A stretch of 64,000 nt of DNA from Elgaria multicarinata webbii (GCF_023053635.1 NC_086172.1:26193501-26257500); one strand, 5' to 3'; positions 1 through 9,775 are shown, counted from the stretch's first letter. Translations and numbers: made by a program. The notes: generated by a model from the letters alone, not told the origin.

Positions 1-282
1 TTTCTGAGATCAGGTTTCAACAACACAATGTGAAAAAAGGGGAGGAAGCTGAAAGCACTGAGCATGGTTTCAATCCAGAGCGATAAAAATATAAGCTTTT
101 GGTTTTTTAATAATCCAGATTGGTAGCCTTGAAGCTCCTTTGAAATACTGCTGCGTTTTTGCAGAAGAGGAAAAGGTTCGCTCCCCACCCCTTCATTTCC
201 TGGCTTTCACATGTAAATAAAACGGCACTCATTTCCTGCACCTGTCCAGTAAAATATTTTGCCTACATACAGTGTGGTTACA
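1..282. other. Unassigned sequence at window start
   Basis: AT-rich sequence. I see no gene, clear repeat family or RNA in it. Confidence 0.4.
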
Positions 283-418
283 CCAGCCTTCCCCAAACTG
301 GGCCCTCCAAATGTTTTGGAGTTCAACTTCCATCAGCGCAAGGCAGCATGGGTAATGGTCCTGAATGCTGGAATTGTAGCCCAAAACATCTGGAGGGCAC
401 CAAGTTGGGCAAGAAGGG
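283..418. mobile_element. Palindromic MITE, 'CTTCCCCAAC' family
   Basis: The left end reads CAGCCTTCCCCAAACTGG and runs into CCTCCAAATGTTTTGGA. The right end is the degenerate reverse complement (CAAAACATCTGGAGGGC, then CAAGTTGGG). The whole unit is a foldback of about 135 bp with no coding capacity. The same family recurs near 11072, 11321, 16723/17228, 21746, 33335, 40170 and 56781. Its size and inverted termini fit a non-autonomous DNA transposon. The superfamily is not settled by this copy. Confidence 0.65.
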
Positions 419-702
419 TGACTGACAGGGCTGGATGATCTTCTTTCCATCCTATCTGGAAACTTTAAGCTCCATCACACTGGGGGTTAACACGCACCCT
501 ACCTTCGTGTTTTTGTTCCTCAGTTACGAGGCCCACTGAGTCCGCTATTCTAATGGCGCTGCTTCTCCTGCACACAGCAGGAGAGCGCAGCAATTCCGAG
601 TTTAAAAATACACTGGACTCAATGAGGGGTTTTTTTGAGGCACAAGAAAGGCCAGAAGGGGCAGGAGGCACACGATGTCATGAGGGACCTAAGCAAACTC
701 TG

Positions 703-1155
703 CCACTGCCCAGTAAAGGAAAGGAAAGGAACCTCTCGTGCAAGCACTGAGTCATTTCTGACTCTTGGAGGGACACCAGCTTTCGCTGACGTTTTCTTGG
801 CAGGCTTTATAGCGGGGTGGTTTGCCATTGCCTTCCCCAACCGTTATCGCCTTTCCCCCAGCTAGCTGGGTACTCATTTCACTGAGTCATTTCTGACTCT
901 TGGAGGGACACCAGCTTTCGCTGACGTTTTCTTGGCAGGCTTTATAGCGGGGTGGTTTGCCATTGCCTTCCCCAGCCGTTATCGCCTTTCCCCCAGCTAG
1001 CTGGGTACTCATTTTACCGACCTCGGGAGGATGGAAGGCTGAGTCGACCCGAGCCAGCTACCTGAAACCAGCTTCTGCTGGGATCGAACTCAGGCCGTGG
1101 GGAGAGTTTCAGCTGCAGAAACTGCTGCTTTACCGCTCTGCGCCACACGAGGCTC
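703..1155 (-). mobile_element. tRNA-derived SINE (squamate ACA-type) with internal duplication
   Basis: Read on the minus strand, the element starts GAGCCTCGTGTGGCGCAGAG, which is a pol III A-box-like region. It has a B box GTTCGATCCC (plus-strand 1080-1089) and then a body with GGTAAAATGAGTACCCAGC. It ends in a CCTTT-type tail at about 705-730. This matches the architecture I know for ACA-type SINEs of lizards and snakes. A 135-bp piece of the body is present twice in tandem (746-880 and 881-1015), so the copy is longer than usual. Confidence 0.75.
746..1015. repeat. Two-copy tandem duplication, 135-bp unit
   Basis: The units 746-880 and 881-1015 are aligned base for base. I count two differences: A/G within CCCCAACCG versus CCCCAGCCG, and the last base. 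The duplication lies within the SINE and begins at ACTGAGTCATTTCTGACTC in both units. Confidence 0.9.
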
Positions 1156-1560
1156 ATTAAAGTGTGTGCAATAAAACACTCCTCGGATGCGTGGCTGAGT
1201 GTCATTCCCACCCCCAACACCTGGGGGAGGGACTTTCTCTGGAAATTTTCAAAATCTCCAGAGCAATGGGAAATAATTCATTTTTATGCTTCACAATGAC
1301 ACAATTGATCTCCTGTAGTTTAAAGAAAGAGAATTTCCCTATGTGAAAAAGACGCCTGCTTTTCAATAACTCAACTGAGAATGCTTCAATTACTCTGTCT
1401 CCCATATGGCTGGGAAATGTCCAGACTAAAACACCAAATTGCTACATGGGCTTTTCCGGCCTAAAACCCCCACAAAAATACCCGTTATTAAAATCTAGCT
1501 AAGATTACTTTTAATTATAATGACTGAAAATATGTTATCATGAGTATACTGAGACTACAA
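1156..1560. other. Unassigned intergenic sequence
   Basis: No gene or clear repeat is visible. The short frames on both strands lack any recognisable domain. Confidence 0.4.
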
Positions 1561-1580
1561 TTGTATAGCCACTTACAAGG

Positions 1581-1640
1581 CAGTAAACCCTATTTAATCA
1601 TTGGGACTTACTTCTGAGTAGGCATATATAGGATTGCACT
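1581..1640. repeat. Short 'GGGACTTACTTCTGAGTA' hairpin repeat
   Basis: One arm, TTGGGACTTACTTCTGAGTA followed by GGATTGCA, is preserved. The other arm, related to AATCCTATGCAC...AAGTCCCAT, is decayed. Fuller copies occur at 5370, 6430 and 21017, and a half copy at 24745. The family is short, common and non-coding. Confidence 0.5.
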
Positions 1641-2220
1641 TGCTGTTTATCAACTTTCACCAAAACAAAATATAAAATAAAATTAAAATAAATAAAATAT
1701 TTATTATTTGTTAGCTATAAGCAACTCCATTAAAATAAAATTCTTTTTAAATAAGTCTGGAATAAGGTGTCAGTAAATTAACTAGGCAATCCTATGCACC
1801 CTTACAAGGGAACACATTACATTAAAAACAGTACATATATACTTTTGAGTAAACGTCTAAACCGGACTTAGCTCTTAACTCCATAAAAGGTAAACCGCAC
1901 TTTCTATGTCCTTTTTTCTGGGGATGGAGGAAAGCTTCAGAACCTGATTTCGGTTAATAATCTTTTTTTAAAAGGTGGAAATAAAGTCACGTGTAACTTC
2001 ACCTAATGTGTACTTTTAACTGTAAACAAAACCAACATCAATTTTATTCACATGAGAAAGAAGGGAACTTTCAGCCCCTGGGTGAATGTGAGAAAACGAA
2101 ACCAGCACATCCTTCTCCTCCAATGCTGTCTTTGAAACACGAATCCCTTTTTAAAGTTCAAGTCGGTAGTCCTCAATACAGCTTGTGGTAGCTGTGTGAA
2201 GAAGTACATACTTTTATTCT
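1641..2220. other. AT-rich intergenic sequence
   Basis: A poly-A/TA-rich stretch near 1660-1700 is followed by unassigned sequence. A weak trace of the GGATTGC hairpin family (AATCCTATGCACC) occurs at about 1790. No gene is visible. Confidence 0.4.
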
Positions 2221-2229
2221 GTCCTGAAC

Positions 2230-2500
2230 CTCCCACCGGTCCGCTTCATGGGATGACCCCATTGGGTTCTAGTACTATAACTGCAAGAAATTTCTCTCCC
2301 TTTCCACATCACCCATAATTTTGGACACCTCTATCACATCACCACTTATTCACCTATTTTTGCTAAGGCAAACAGTCCAGACATTGCAGCCTTTCCTCAG
2401 AGGGGACTTGCTCCAGCCTCCTGGTCATTTTAATTGTCTTTTGCTGCACCTTTTCCAACTCTCCAAAATCCTCTCTGAGCTCGCACCATAACATTAGTAT
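2230..2500 (-). mobile_element. Degraded CR1/L3-like LINE 3' fragment
   Basis: The segment has the order of landmarks of a CR1/L3 tail read on the minus strand: a ...TATCACATCACC... tract, a CAGCCTTTCCTCAGAGG segment, then CTTGCTCCAGCCTCCTGGTC. The same order is much clearer at 17040-17200. Divergence is high, so the insertion is old. Boundaries are approximate. Confidence 0.45.
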
Positions 2501-2559
2501 CTTGGCAGTTTTATTTTCGGTTTCCTTGCCTAACGACCCCCCCAGATACAGAATACGCC

Positions 2560-3420
2560 TTTTTGAACAGGAGCTGCACTCTGGGTGGAGTTCTCTTTAT
2601 GCCGCCATCATTCTTCAAATCTACGGCCCGGTCCTCTGCATGTCTCCTCAGCAGTAAGCCCCATTGTGTTGGACTATACGGAGAACTGCAGCCTTCCCCG
2701 TTTTTGCACCGCTCACTTAAAATAGGGGGGGCCGACATGACGCTACGGCTGCAGCCGTATGGCGCACGCTTAATGCACTCAGATGGACTTTAGTTCTGGG
2801 TAAATACGCACAGAATTGCGCAATTATTACACAGAAACCGGCCCTTCTTTTTACACCGCGGAGCAGTTATATCGAATCGCGCTGTGGGAAGCAAGCCCAC
2901 TTTTAGCTGCGACCACTGCGTGAGGGAGGGCCAGAGGGTCGCTGAAGGGGCTACAGCTTCTTTCATGGGCTTTTGCAAAGCAAAGAAACGTCCGGCGCTT
3001 CCTCTTTCCCTCTTCGAGCCGTGGAGTAAAAAACATCACACAACCGTGTTGTCGATATAACACATCGCTCTTTAACAAGCTACTACTCACACAACCACAG
3101 CGCCTTATCCTCTCTACTCGCATCCGATCCTCTCCAGTCGTTCTCGATCTGGCAGTTTCGTAACTTCGGTAACCGCCATCGCCAGTTCTACACAGTCCTG
3201 CAGACTTCCGAGTTTCGCTCTAGGGAGCGGCCCCGCTTGGATCTCGACGCACGCAGTTCCTGCGCAGACCAGAAGGACGTCTAAACTTCGACGCCGGCCT
3301 AAGCCTGCGTGTATTTACTTCCGAGAAAACGTGCGGAGGATCGGGGGCGCAAGTGCGATGCGAGGAAAACGCTGGGAATCTGCTCAAAAACAAATTGGCA
3401 AAGCCGATGTAGTCCCTTTC
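2560..3420. promoter_or_regulatory. CpG-rich patch, probable promoter
   Basis: CpG dinucleotides are dense, especially at 3100-3370 (many CGA, CGC and CCG words), against an otherwise CpG-poor background. ETS-like TTCCG words occur at about 3207 and 3319. The order of genes known from human chromosome 2 (HYCC2, NDUFB3, CFLAR) would place the 5' end of CFLAR on this side of NDUFB3, transcribed leftwards. That assignment is inference. I found no CFLAR coding exon between here and the window start. It could be the promoter of another transcript in either direction, or a CpG patch of repeat origin. Confidence 0.5.
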
Positions 3421-3870
3421 AATTCATGGTTGATGTAAACTACTGCGAGAATCGTAATTTTGGGGGGCGACTTTTTGGCTGTGTAACGAGTGGCCATTTG
3501 TTATGGGGTGTTATTTGTGGGAGGTGGTTGTGAGTGGTAATTATTAACTGAGTTGTATGCAGTTGAGAGTAGACCCATTGAAATGAATGGAACCTAAATT
3601 AGACTAATATTGAGACTGGATACTCAATGGTTTCTGTGCGTGTGTTAAAATTTAAAAATAATATTGAAAAAAGAAAACATCCTTTTTCTGTCCTCCCCCC
3701 ACAAAAACACACCCACCTCGCAATGATAAATTGGGTCTTGAAGCAAATTCTCTAGGAGGAAAAGTGTTGGGGCTTAGGAAGGAAAATAGAGGATTCACTA
3801 TGCATGTGCAACTCAGAAGCAAACCCTATTTAATTCAATGGAGCTTCCTCTCAGATTATCATATTTAAAA
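3421..3870. other. Unassigned sequence with weak hairpin-repeat traces
   Basis: Segments such as GAGTAGACCCATTGAAATGAATGG (about 3568) and AACCCTATTTAATTCAATGG (about 3822) look like decayed copies of the short GGGACTTACTTCTGAGTA family. No gene is visible. Confidence 0.35.
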
Positions 3871-3984
3871 TACTGCAATGTGTGCTGTGTGGGGCTACCC
3901 TTGAACAAACTTCAATTTGTGCAAAATATTAAAGCTACAGTGCTAACTGGTGCATAGTATCAGGTTCAGGGGCTGGTTCTCCCT
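3871..3984 (+). mobile_element. L2-like LINE fragment
   Basis: The stretch around CTTCAATTTGTGCAAAATATTAAAGC resembles the L2 ORF2 segment encoding 'LQ...N...A', which is also seen at about 50890. It is decayed and abuts the CR1 fragment that follows. Confidence 0.35.
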
Positions 3985-4395
3985 CTCAAAATACTAGAAC
4001 TAGGGGACATCCCATGAAGCTCATTGGTGGGAGATCTAGGACAAATAAAAGGAAGCACTTCTTCACACAGCTCATAGCTAAATTATGGAACTCACTACCA
4101 CAAGATGTAATGATGGCCACCGATTTGGATGGCTTTAAAAGGGGGTTGGATAAATTCCTGGAGGTGAAAGCTATCAATGGCTACTAGCTCTGATAGTTGT
4201 GTGCTATCTCCAGTATTCGAGGCAGTACGCCTGTGTGCATCAGTTCCTGGGGAACTTGGGTGGGAGGGTGCTGTTGCACCATGTCCTGCTTGTTGGTCCC
4301 TGCTCAATGGCTGGTTGGCCACTGTGTGAACAGAGTGCTGGATGGAACGAACCCTTGGTCTGATCCAGTATGGCTCTTTCCTATGTTCTTCAATG
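3985..4395 (+). mobile_element. CR1/L3 LINE 3' end
   Basis: Decayed ORF2 C-terminus: a frame with LWNSLPQDVMMATDLDGFKR (AAATTATGGAACTCACTACC at 4080-4100) is typical of CR1-group LINEs. The 3' terminal segment follows and ends TCTGATCCAGTATGGCTC...CTTATGTTCTT-like. The copy is 5' truncated. A related copy begins at about 4600. Confidence 0.7.
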
Positions 4396-4599
4396 AACCT
4401 CTCTCATCAAAACTAGAACTCGGTTCATGCAATTAAACTGTGGTAGGAGAGTCAGGACCTGCTGAAAGAAAGTACTTCTTAAACACAAGGCATGCATGAG
4501 GCAGCAAGCCTGTGCACAGTTATCTGAGAATAAGTCCTATGAGCACAGAGCAACTTCTGAATGAACATGTGCAGGTTTGTGCTGGAACTTCTGGAAACG

Positions 4600-4775
4600 T
4601 GCTACTACAAGATGTGGTGATGGCCACTGGCTTAGATGCCTTTAAAAGGAGATTAAACAAATGCAGGGTCTGTCAATGGCTATTAGCCATAATGAGCCAA
4701 GAGAACTTCCATGTTCCGAGGCAATATAGCTCTGAATACCACTTGCTGGGGAGGTACACACAGTGGTGCCCTTAG
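4600..4775 (+). mobile_element. CR1/L3 LINE 3' fragment, proximal part of a split copy
   Basis: The piece ACAAGATGTGGTGATGGCCA...GCCTTTAAAAGGAGATTAAA matches the preceding CR1 copy at 4100-4150. Its expected terminal segment is missing here but appears at 5456-5500. The copy therefore seems to have been split by later short insertions between 4783 and 5451. Confidence 0.6.
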
Positions 4776-4782
4776 GTAATTT

Positions 4783-4905
4783 TAAGGCATGTTTAGATGG
4801 GGGAAAAGTCCTACAATTCCAAGCACTCCCTAGCCAGCCATATTGTCTGGGGCATGCTTGAAGTTGTAGGACTTTTTTCTTTCTAATCATGCATAGGATT
4901 GGGCC
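4783..4905. mobile_element. Palindromic MITE, 'GTTGTAGGACTTTTT' family
   Basis: Inverted arms: GGCATGTTTAGATGGGGGAAAAGTCCTACAA on the left and TTGTAGGACTTTTTTCTTTC...CATGCATAGGATTGG on the right. The same family recurs at 6152-6284 in fuller form. Confidence 0.6.
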
Positions 4906-4928
4906 CTTAAGCTTGGGCTTCCTAGGTA

Positions 4929-5047
4929 GGATCTACACTACTGCTTTAAAGTGCTTTATAACAGTTTTGACAACTGTTGGGGCCCAGGATACACTCCACA
5001 TACCATTTTTAAAACTGTTATAAAGTAGAGCAGTAGTGTAGATCTGG
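4929..5047. mobile_element. Short MITE with about 40-bp terminal inverted repeats
   Basis: The left arm GATCTACACTACTGCTTTAA...TTATAACAGTTTT is the reverse complement of the right arm AAAACTGTTATAAAG...GCAGTAGTGTAGATC with few mismatches. The centre is about 40 bp and non-coding. Confidence 0.75.
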
Positions 5048-5369
5048 TCCTGATCTTGGGGGGACACTCTTAGATGGTCATACCTGTAACTGATTTACTT
5101 CAAATGGCCTTCCTCCTCACCTTCTGGCTTGTGTATTACTTCACTTCAAAATGTGATAAACCAACCCAGCTGCATTTTCGGACCCTGCAGCTCATTCTTC
5201 TGAATGGGGGGCCTGGACTTCTGCCTTGAAAGTCCTACCCTGATGGCACCACTGGGTATATGTAGCAAGGGTGGGCTATTGCCTTCCTGCTTGCGGGTTT
5301 CCCAGAAGCATTTGGCTTGCCGCAGTGGAAAATGGGAGGCTGGGCTCAGGACCATAAATAATGTAGGTT

Positions 5370-5451
5370 GTAATCCTATGCACATCTACCTGAAGTAATC
5401 CCCATTGAAAACTGTGGTACTTACTTCTGAGTAAATATCAATAGGGTTGCC
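5370..5451. repeat. Short 'AATCCTATGCAC/GTACTTACTTCTGAGTA' hairpin repeat
   Basis: Left arm TAATCCTATGCACATCTACC, centre CCCCATTGAAAAC, right arm TACTTACTTCTGAGTAAATA. Same family as 1581, 6430 and 21017. Confidence 0.6.
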
Positions 5452-5455
5452 TTGT

Positions 5456-5500
5456 AAATGGGCCCTTTGTCTGCTCCAGCAGGGCTCTTCTTATGTTCTT
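5456..5500 (+). mobile_element. Terminal segment of the split CR1/L3 copy
   Basis: GGGCCCTTTGTCTGCTCCAG followed by CAGGGCTCTTCTTATGTTCTT is the same 3' terminus as at about 4350-4390. It probably completes the fragment at 4600-4775. Confidence 0.6.
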
Positions 5501-6151
5501 ATTTTTACCTTTTCTTTTCTTCTTAGGCTTCCAGGAGAAGGGGTCCCCCTCCCCCACCCCCAAGCATCTCAGAAAGCTTGTGCCTAGTAAGTACTTGAAG
5601 CACAGGTCGTGCCAAATAATGGTTATACCTCACTTGGTCTGATGTCAGCGGCCAAAATCCAAAGAATTACTTATGCTCACACAAAAGGTTTGGAAATGTC
5701 TGGCCTGTTTTCTTTTCTTTAATCAGCTGACCTGCCCCAGTCCGTATCACAGCAACGGCTTTTGAAACTCCGCTCTGCACCTGGCATGAGACAGGGGCAG
5801 GGAAGAAGGAGAGGTGCCGTTCAGCTAAGGCAGGCCTCCTTGCTGGCCTTATGGCATGCGTATAATAGCTCTGTGAATCCTGGCCAACGTTTATTATGAA
5901 GGAACAGGATGTAGCCCTTGAAGAAGCACAAAAGCTGGGCTGAAGCCAGTACTGCTCTACCTGTAAAACTGGGCCTAAGGATGGACAAGCGAGAGCTGCA
6001 ACAAAAGGTTGAAGCATGGAGTGCTCCTTTTCAGGACACCATGTTGCCAGCCAGACCTCCTTTCAGGATATTCCATTCTACAAAATCAGTTACTATTCCA
6101 TAGCCACTGAGTACGCTTGGTTTTAATTGGGCTGTTTACCCCAATTCCCAT
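5501..6151. other. Unassigned intergenic sequence
   Basis: No recognisable gene. The minus-strand frame at 6017-5667 (116 codons) has no family resemblance I can name. Confidence 0.35.
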
Positions 6152-6284
6152 AGGGTGCAATCCTACGCATGTTTAGACAGGAGGAAAAAAGCTTTACAGC
6201 TCCAACATGGCCGGCTGGGTTATGCTGGGAGTTGTAGGACTTTTTTTGTTCTGATTAAACATGCATACAGGATTGTACCTTTAG
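6152..6284. mobile_element. Palindromic MITE, 'GTTGTAGGACTTTTT' family
   Basis: Left terminus GGTGCAATCCTACGCATGTT and right terminus AACATGCATACAGGATTGTA are inverted copies, with GGGAGTTGTAGGAC inside the right arm. It is the fuller relative of the copy at 4783-4905. Confidence 0.65.
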
Positions 6285-6429
6285 AGCTTTTTTTCCTAAT
6301 GGGTTTTTTGTACTTCTGAAAACCTTGAGTTTTTAATATATGCCTGTTATTCAATCCCCATCTTCAGTTTCTAACAATTTATTGCTTTGGGGTTTGTCTG
6401 GCTACCTCTTTCTCACATTAAAGCTGCTA

Positions 6430-6498
6430 TGCAATCCTGGGCACAAGTCCCATTGAGCTCCACAAGCTTACCTCCGAGTAAGCATACAGAAGATTACC
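6430..6498. repeat. Short hairpin repeat
   Basis: GCAATCCTGGGCACAAGTCC, then CATTGAGCTC, then CTTACCTCCGAGTAAGCATA form imperfect inverted arms of the same family as 5370. Confidence 0.55.
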
Positions 6499-6499
6499 T

Positions 6500-6975
6500 C
6501 CATGAGGTACAGGACTAAGGGCAACAGATGCCTCCCCCCCGCCTCAGACACACACAAATATTATACTTTAAAATACATGTTTGGCATGCAAAATGCTTTA
6601 CAAGCTTCATGTTAGTTTATTACTTCCATTTTACAGAAAGGAGACTGAGGCTGAGCCACCACGGCCTGCCTCAACAAGACTGTCCGTAGCTGAGCTAAGT
6701 GTTGAACCTTGGTTCAGAGTAGAATATTCCATTCACTGGATCGTACGGGCTCATACAAGCATCTGTGCCAGGGACGTAGCTTTGTTGGGTTTGTTATAGT
6801 AAAAACAACAGAGTCCCTCGGCACCTTAAAGACTGACTAATATATTGTGGTATAAACTTCTCTCAATCTAGAGAATGCAGTATAATTTCAGTTCTTTCAG
6901 TTTGATAAAGAAATCTGAAAGACCTCTCTGAACCCCCTTGCAAACCCCAATTCCAATATGAACAAAAGTACATAA
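6500..6975. other. Unassigned intergenic sequence
   Basis: No gene or clear repeat is recognised. Confidence 0.35.
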
Positions 6976-6979
6976 GCAT

Positions 6980-7611
6980 GCACACAGATGTCCCGGCCCC
7001 TACCTTTGTGCCCTTTCACAGAGGAAAATAAAGTTAATAGTTTTCACTTCTGGCCCAAGGTTGCTCTACATCCCTCCCCCCCCCCCCCCCACGTTCTGAT
7101 AATCTGACACAGGGGGAAAGGTTGCAATGCAACAACCAAGTATCAGAGAAAAGACCTTGGAGCCAGGAGCAAGTCCCGTCTCTTCTAGACATGGAGGCAC
7201 CTCCAAGCCTTATCAACAAGACCCTCACCCCAATGGGCACTGAGGAGTGTCTCCCAGCTGGCTGGAGACACCCTTGGTCAGCCTCGACAGGGGTCTTTTC
7301 AAAAGCACAAGAAGTTACATACGGGGGACACAGTTGCCATAATATGAAACATTGTTTTTCGTAGAAAGGTTAGTTTATGGAAAATGTAGAAAATATGTAA
7401 TCAATAGAAGACGGGAGGAGGGACTCTTGTATAACGCATGGAGGGGCTCGAAAGGTTATACATGTATGTGGCTGGGGATGATGGTTAGAGAGTTTCTGCC
7501 ATCAGTTTGTACGAGGTAAGAGCTGCGCACAGATCCAATAAAAGAGTCTCTGTGCCTGGATCGGTTGTGGAGTGGTCCCTTCCCTATCAGGTTGGGGGGA
7601 TTTCCCTAACA
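6980..7611 (+). mobile_element. Solo LTR-like fossil (endogenous retrovirus type)
   Basis: Near the right side, an AATAAA at about 7537 lies about 70 bp before a terminus ending TTTCCCTAACA, which is the expected layout of an LTR R-U5 end. No internal region or second LTR is seen, so this would be a solo LTR. Both boundaries are uncertain, especially the left. The family is not identified. A C-rich run at about 7074-7090 lies inside. Confidence 0.45.
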
Positions 7612-8636
7612 AGTACTTTTAGGGCCTAGGGTTACACCCTTGGTGGATGGAAGCCTCTCATCCTGGAAACTTCCAGCAAGGTGGGAGAAGCAACAGAGGC
7701 AATTTTCACCTCTCTGTCCTCCTTTCCTCTCCTATTTTTGTCTAGACAGGCTTCCGAGTCCTTCTAGAGTAGTGACCAGAGCAGTGTAGGGGCTGGAGAG
7801 GCCATAGGAAACAGTGTATCATGGCCTCTCTCCTCACCCCACTCACCCAGTGGAACACCCCCTTTCTGACCTCTGCGAGGCTGCTTTTGCAACCCTGGAA
7901 AGCACCCATGCATTTTTTCCATGGTGGCTGTGAAGGGGAAAGGTTGGTATTGGATTCCAGAGTCCCTCTTCCAAGGTCAAAGCAGTGTCTACAGACTCAT
8001 AGGAGAGACTCTGAAGAATACTATGATCTCTGGAACTCTCTTAAACTTCTTGCTTTGCTACCCCAAGTTAATCTGTTCAAGGATTATCTTTAAATTGGGA
8101 AACAACATTTGCCTGCCAAAACAGGATAAACATACAGTATAATAAAATTACTGTGTATGTGCAGGACAATTTAAAGGCGTTGTACGCACACATCGTTTTC
8201 CTTTGTACTTTAAAGGAACAACAAGACCAGTCCATCGCTTTGTTCACTCTTTGCATTCTATTTTATGTAAAATAGTTTTTTTGTTTCATACAGTTCAAAC
8301 AGTAATGATTTGAACGTTATTCATAGATTTGAATATCATCTTTAATAGCTAACTTGCTTTGTTCCCATATGTTACTTGCGCAAACATTCAAACCCTAATT
8401 ACAAATATTTACACACGTAGGAAATCATTAACCATTTATGTACTCTGAAGTCCAGCTGAGAAATTCACAAGCCCGTCAAGTTCTAAGTGTTTAGAAGATT
8501 AGGTGTTTTTTCCCTAGGTTATGGATTAGCTGGTAGTCTGGTAATCCAGTGTCTGAAAATTTTAGAGCAGATGAAATGCTACTGTGGGGCAATATATGTT
8601 CTCATCCACAAAGATCCTCCTTTGAGTTCCTCAAGG
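7612..8636. other. Unassigned intergenic sequence
   Basis: No recognisable gene. The overlapping short frames at 7821-8142 show no family resemblance. Confidence 0.35.
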
Positions 8637-8690
8637 CCAGCCTTCCCCAACCCTGGTACCTTCCAGAAGTTCTGGATTACGTTGCATGCA
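8637..8690. mobile_element. Left half of an interrupted palindromic MITE
   Basis: CCAGCCTTCCCCAACCCTGG followed by CTTCCAGAAGTTCTGGATTAC is the left arm of the CTTCCCCAAC family. The matching right arm (GGCCATGCTGGCTGG...CATCTGTAGGGCACC) is about 1 kb away at 9699-9775. Confidence 0.5.
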
Positions 8691-8929
8691 GAAGGTCCCA
8701 CGTGGAGGGCTGGTGGCTCTTATTCTGGTGGGCCTGTGGATCCAGGCTGGGTTTCAGTCAGTGAGAACTTTAAAGGAGCTGTCCAAGGTGCTGAACCCTA
8801 ACCCCAAAATAGTTTTAGCACCTGAGATAGCTCCTTTTAGAGGTCACCTGCACCAAAATCGGAGCCGCCACCTTCTACTAGATCCCTGGGATCTCCAAGT
8901 GGGGCTGGAAAAACTCCTACCTGAAACCC

Positions 8930-8996
8930 TGGAGAGCTGCTGCCAGTCAGTGTCAGCAATACTGGGCTAGATGGACCAATGGTCTGACTCTGTATA
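8930..8996 (+). mobile_element. 3' end of an unclassified SINE/LINE-like repeat, interrupted
   Basis: GAGAGCTGCTGCCAGTCAGT...GGGCTAGATGGACCAATGG leads into TCTGACTCTGTATA. This resembles a common squamate repeat terminus that normally continues ...TATAAGGCAG. Here the continuation resumes only at 9647 (TCTGACTCTGTATAAGGCAG), after a 650-bp insertion. Confidence 0.55.
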
Positions 8997-9646
8997 TATA
9001 AAAAAACCCACAGGAGCCCTCACAATTAGTTAAAACAACAAATAAACGAACACCTGTGAGTAAATTACCCAACTTAATAGAGCTGAAACATACAATGAAA
9101 GCTGGATGCTATACGCACTTTATTACTTAATAAATGCACCCTACGGGTTATACAATGTAAAAAAAATACTTTAAATAAACAGAATAATGAACAATATGAA
9201 CACAGTTGATCCTGTCTAAGTGGCCATATAACAAACCCAAATGTTATAGAAAGAAAACTGATTATAACACTGAAATTAATTTTGGTGGGTTTACAAATAA
9301 TGCTCGAAAAATGATAAGTAGATGACAACTCCACATTGTGTTGCGTGTTTCCATACTTCATCAGGGAGACTAATTACATTCCAGGCCATGCTCTGAATCG
9401 CTCTCACTCCACGTTGTTGTAGGAGAATAAACTGTAAAACTTCAAAGGCCCGCTTTATACTAGCCTGATCAATGTCAATCGTGTGGGAGGAACGGTATGG
9501 CTCAAGCGTGTATCTTTTACATTCTGTAACCCATGGGGCGTATTTATTTAGTAATAAAGTGTGTGTAGCATTCAGCTTTCATTGCACAACGTTCCAGCTC
9601 TATTAAGTTGGGTAATATGCTCACAGGTTCTTTTCTGTTTGGTTGT
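8997..9646. mobile_element. Inverted-repeat retroelement fragment, Penelope-like?
   Basis: The insertion is bounded by identical 14-bp sequences, TCTGACTCTGTATA at 8983-8996 and 9647-9660, which I read as a target-site duplication. Inside, two related arms of about 120-135 bp face away from each other (9051-9172 and 9505-9628). Both contain ACCCAACTTAATAGAGCTG and CTTTATTACT words when read in the same sense. The centre (9173-9504) is single copy. On the minus strand at 9364-9344 it reads CTGATGAAGTATGGAAACAC, reminiscent of the CTGATGA...GAAA core of hammerhead motifs known from Penelope-like elements. No reverse transcriptase frame is present. The class is an inference from the inverted arrangement and this motif. 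Confidence 0.5.
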
Positions 9647-9698
9647 TCTGACTCTGTATAAGGCAGATTCCCACGTCCCGAAGCTTCCATTAGGCCCT

Positions 9699-9775
9699 GT
9701 CCATTGGCCATGCTGGCTGGACTGATTGGAGTTGCAGCCACAAACATCTGTAGGGCACCACCACACTGAGGAAAT
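9699..9775. mobile_element. Right half of an interrupted palindromic MITE
   Basis: CCATTGGCCATGCTGGCTGG...CAAACATCTGTAGGGCACC is the right arm expected for the half at 8637-8690. Confidence 0.5.

Noticed and set aside
1-2560. CFLAR coding exon to the left of the CpG patch
   Set aside because: I searched minus-strand translations for death-effector-domain wording and found none. Only the promoter remains as a possibility.
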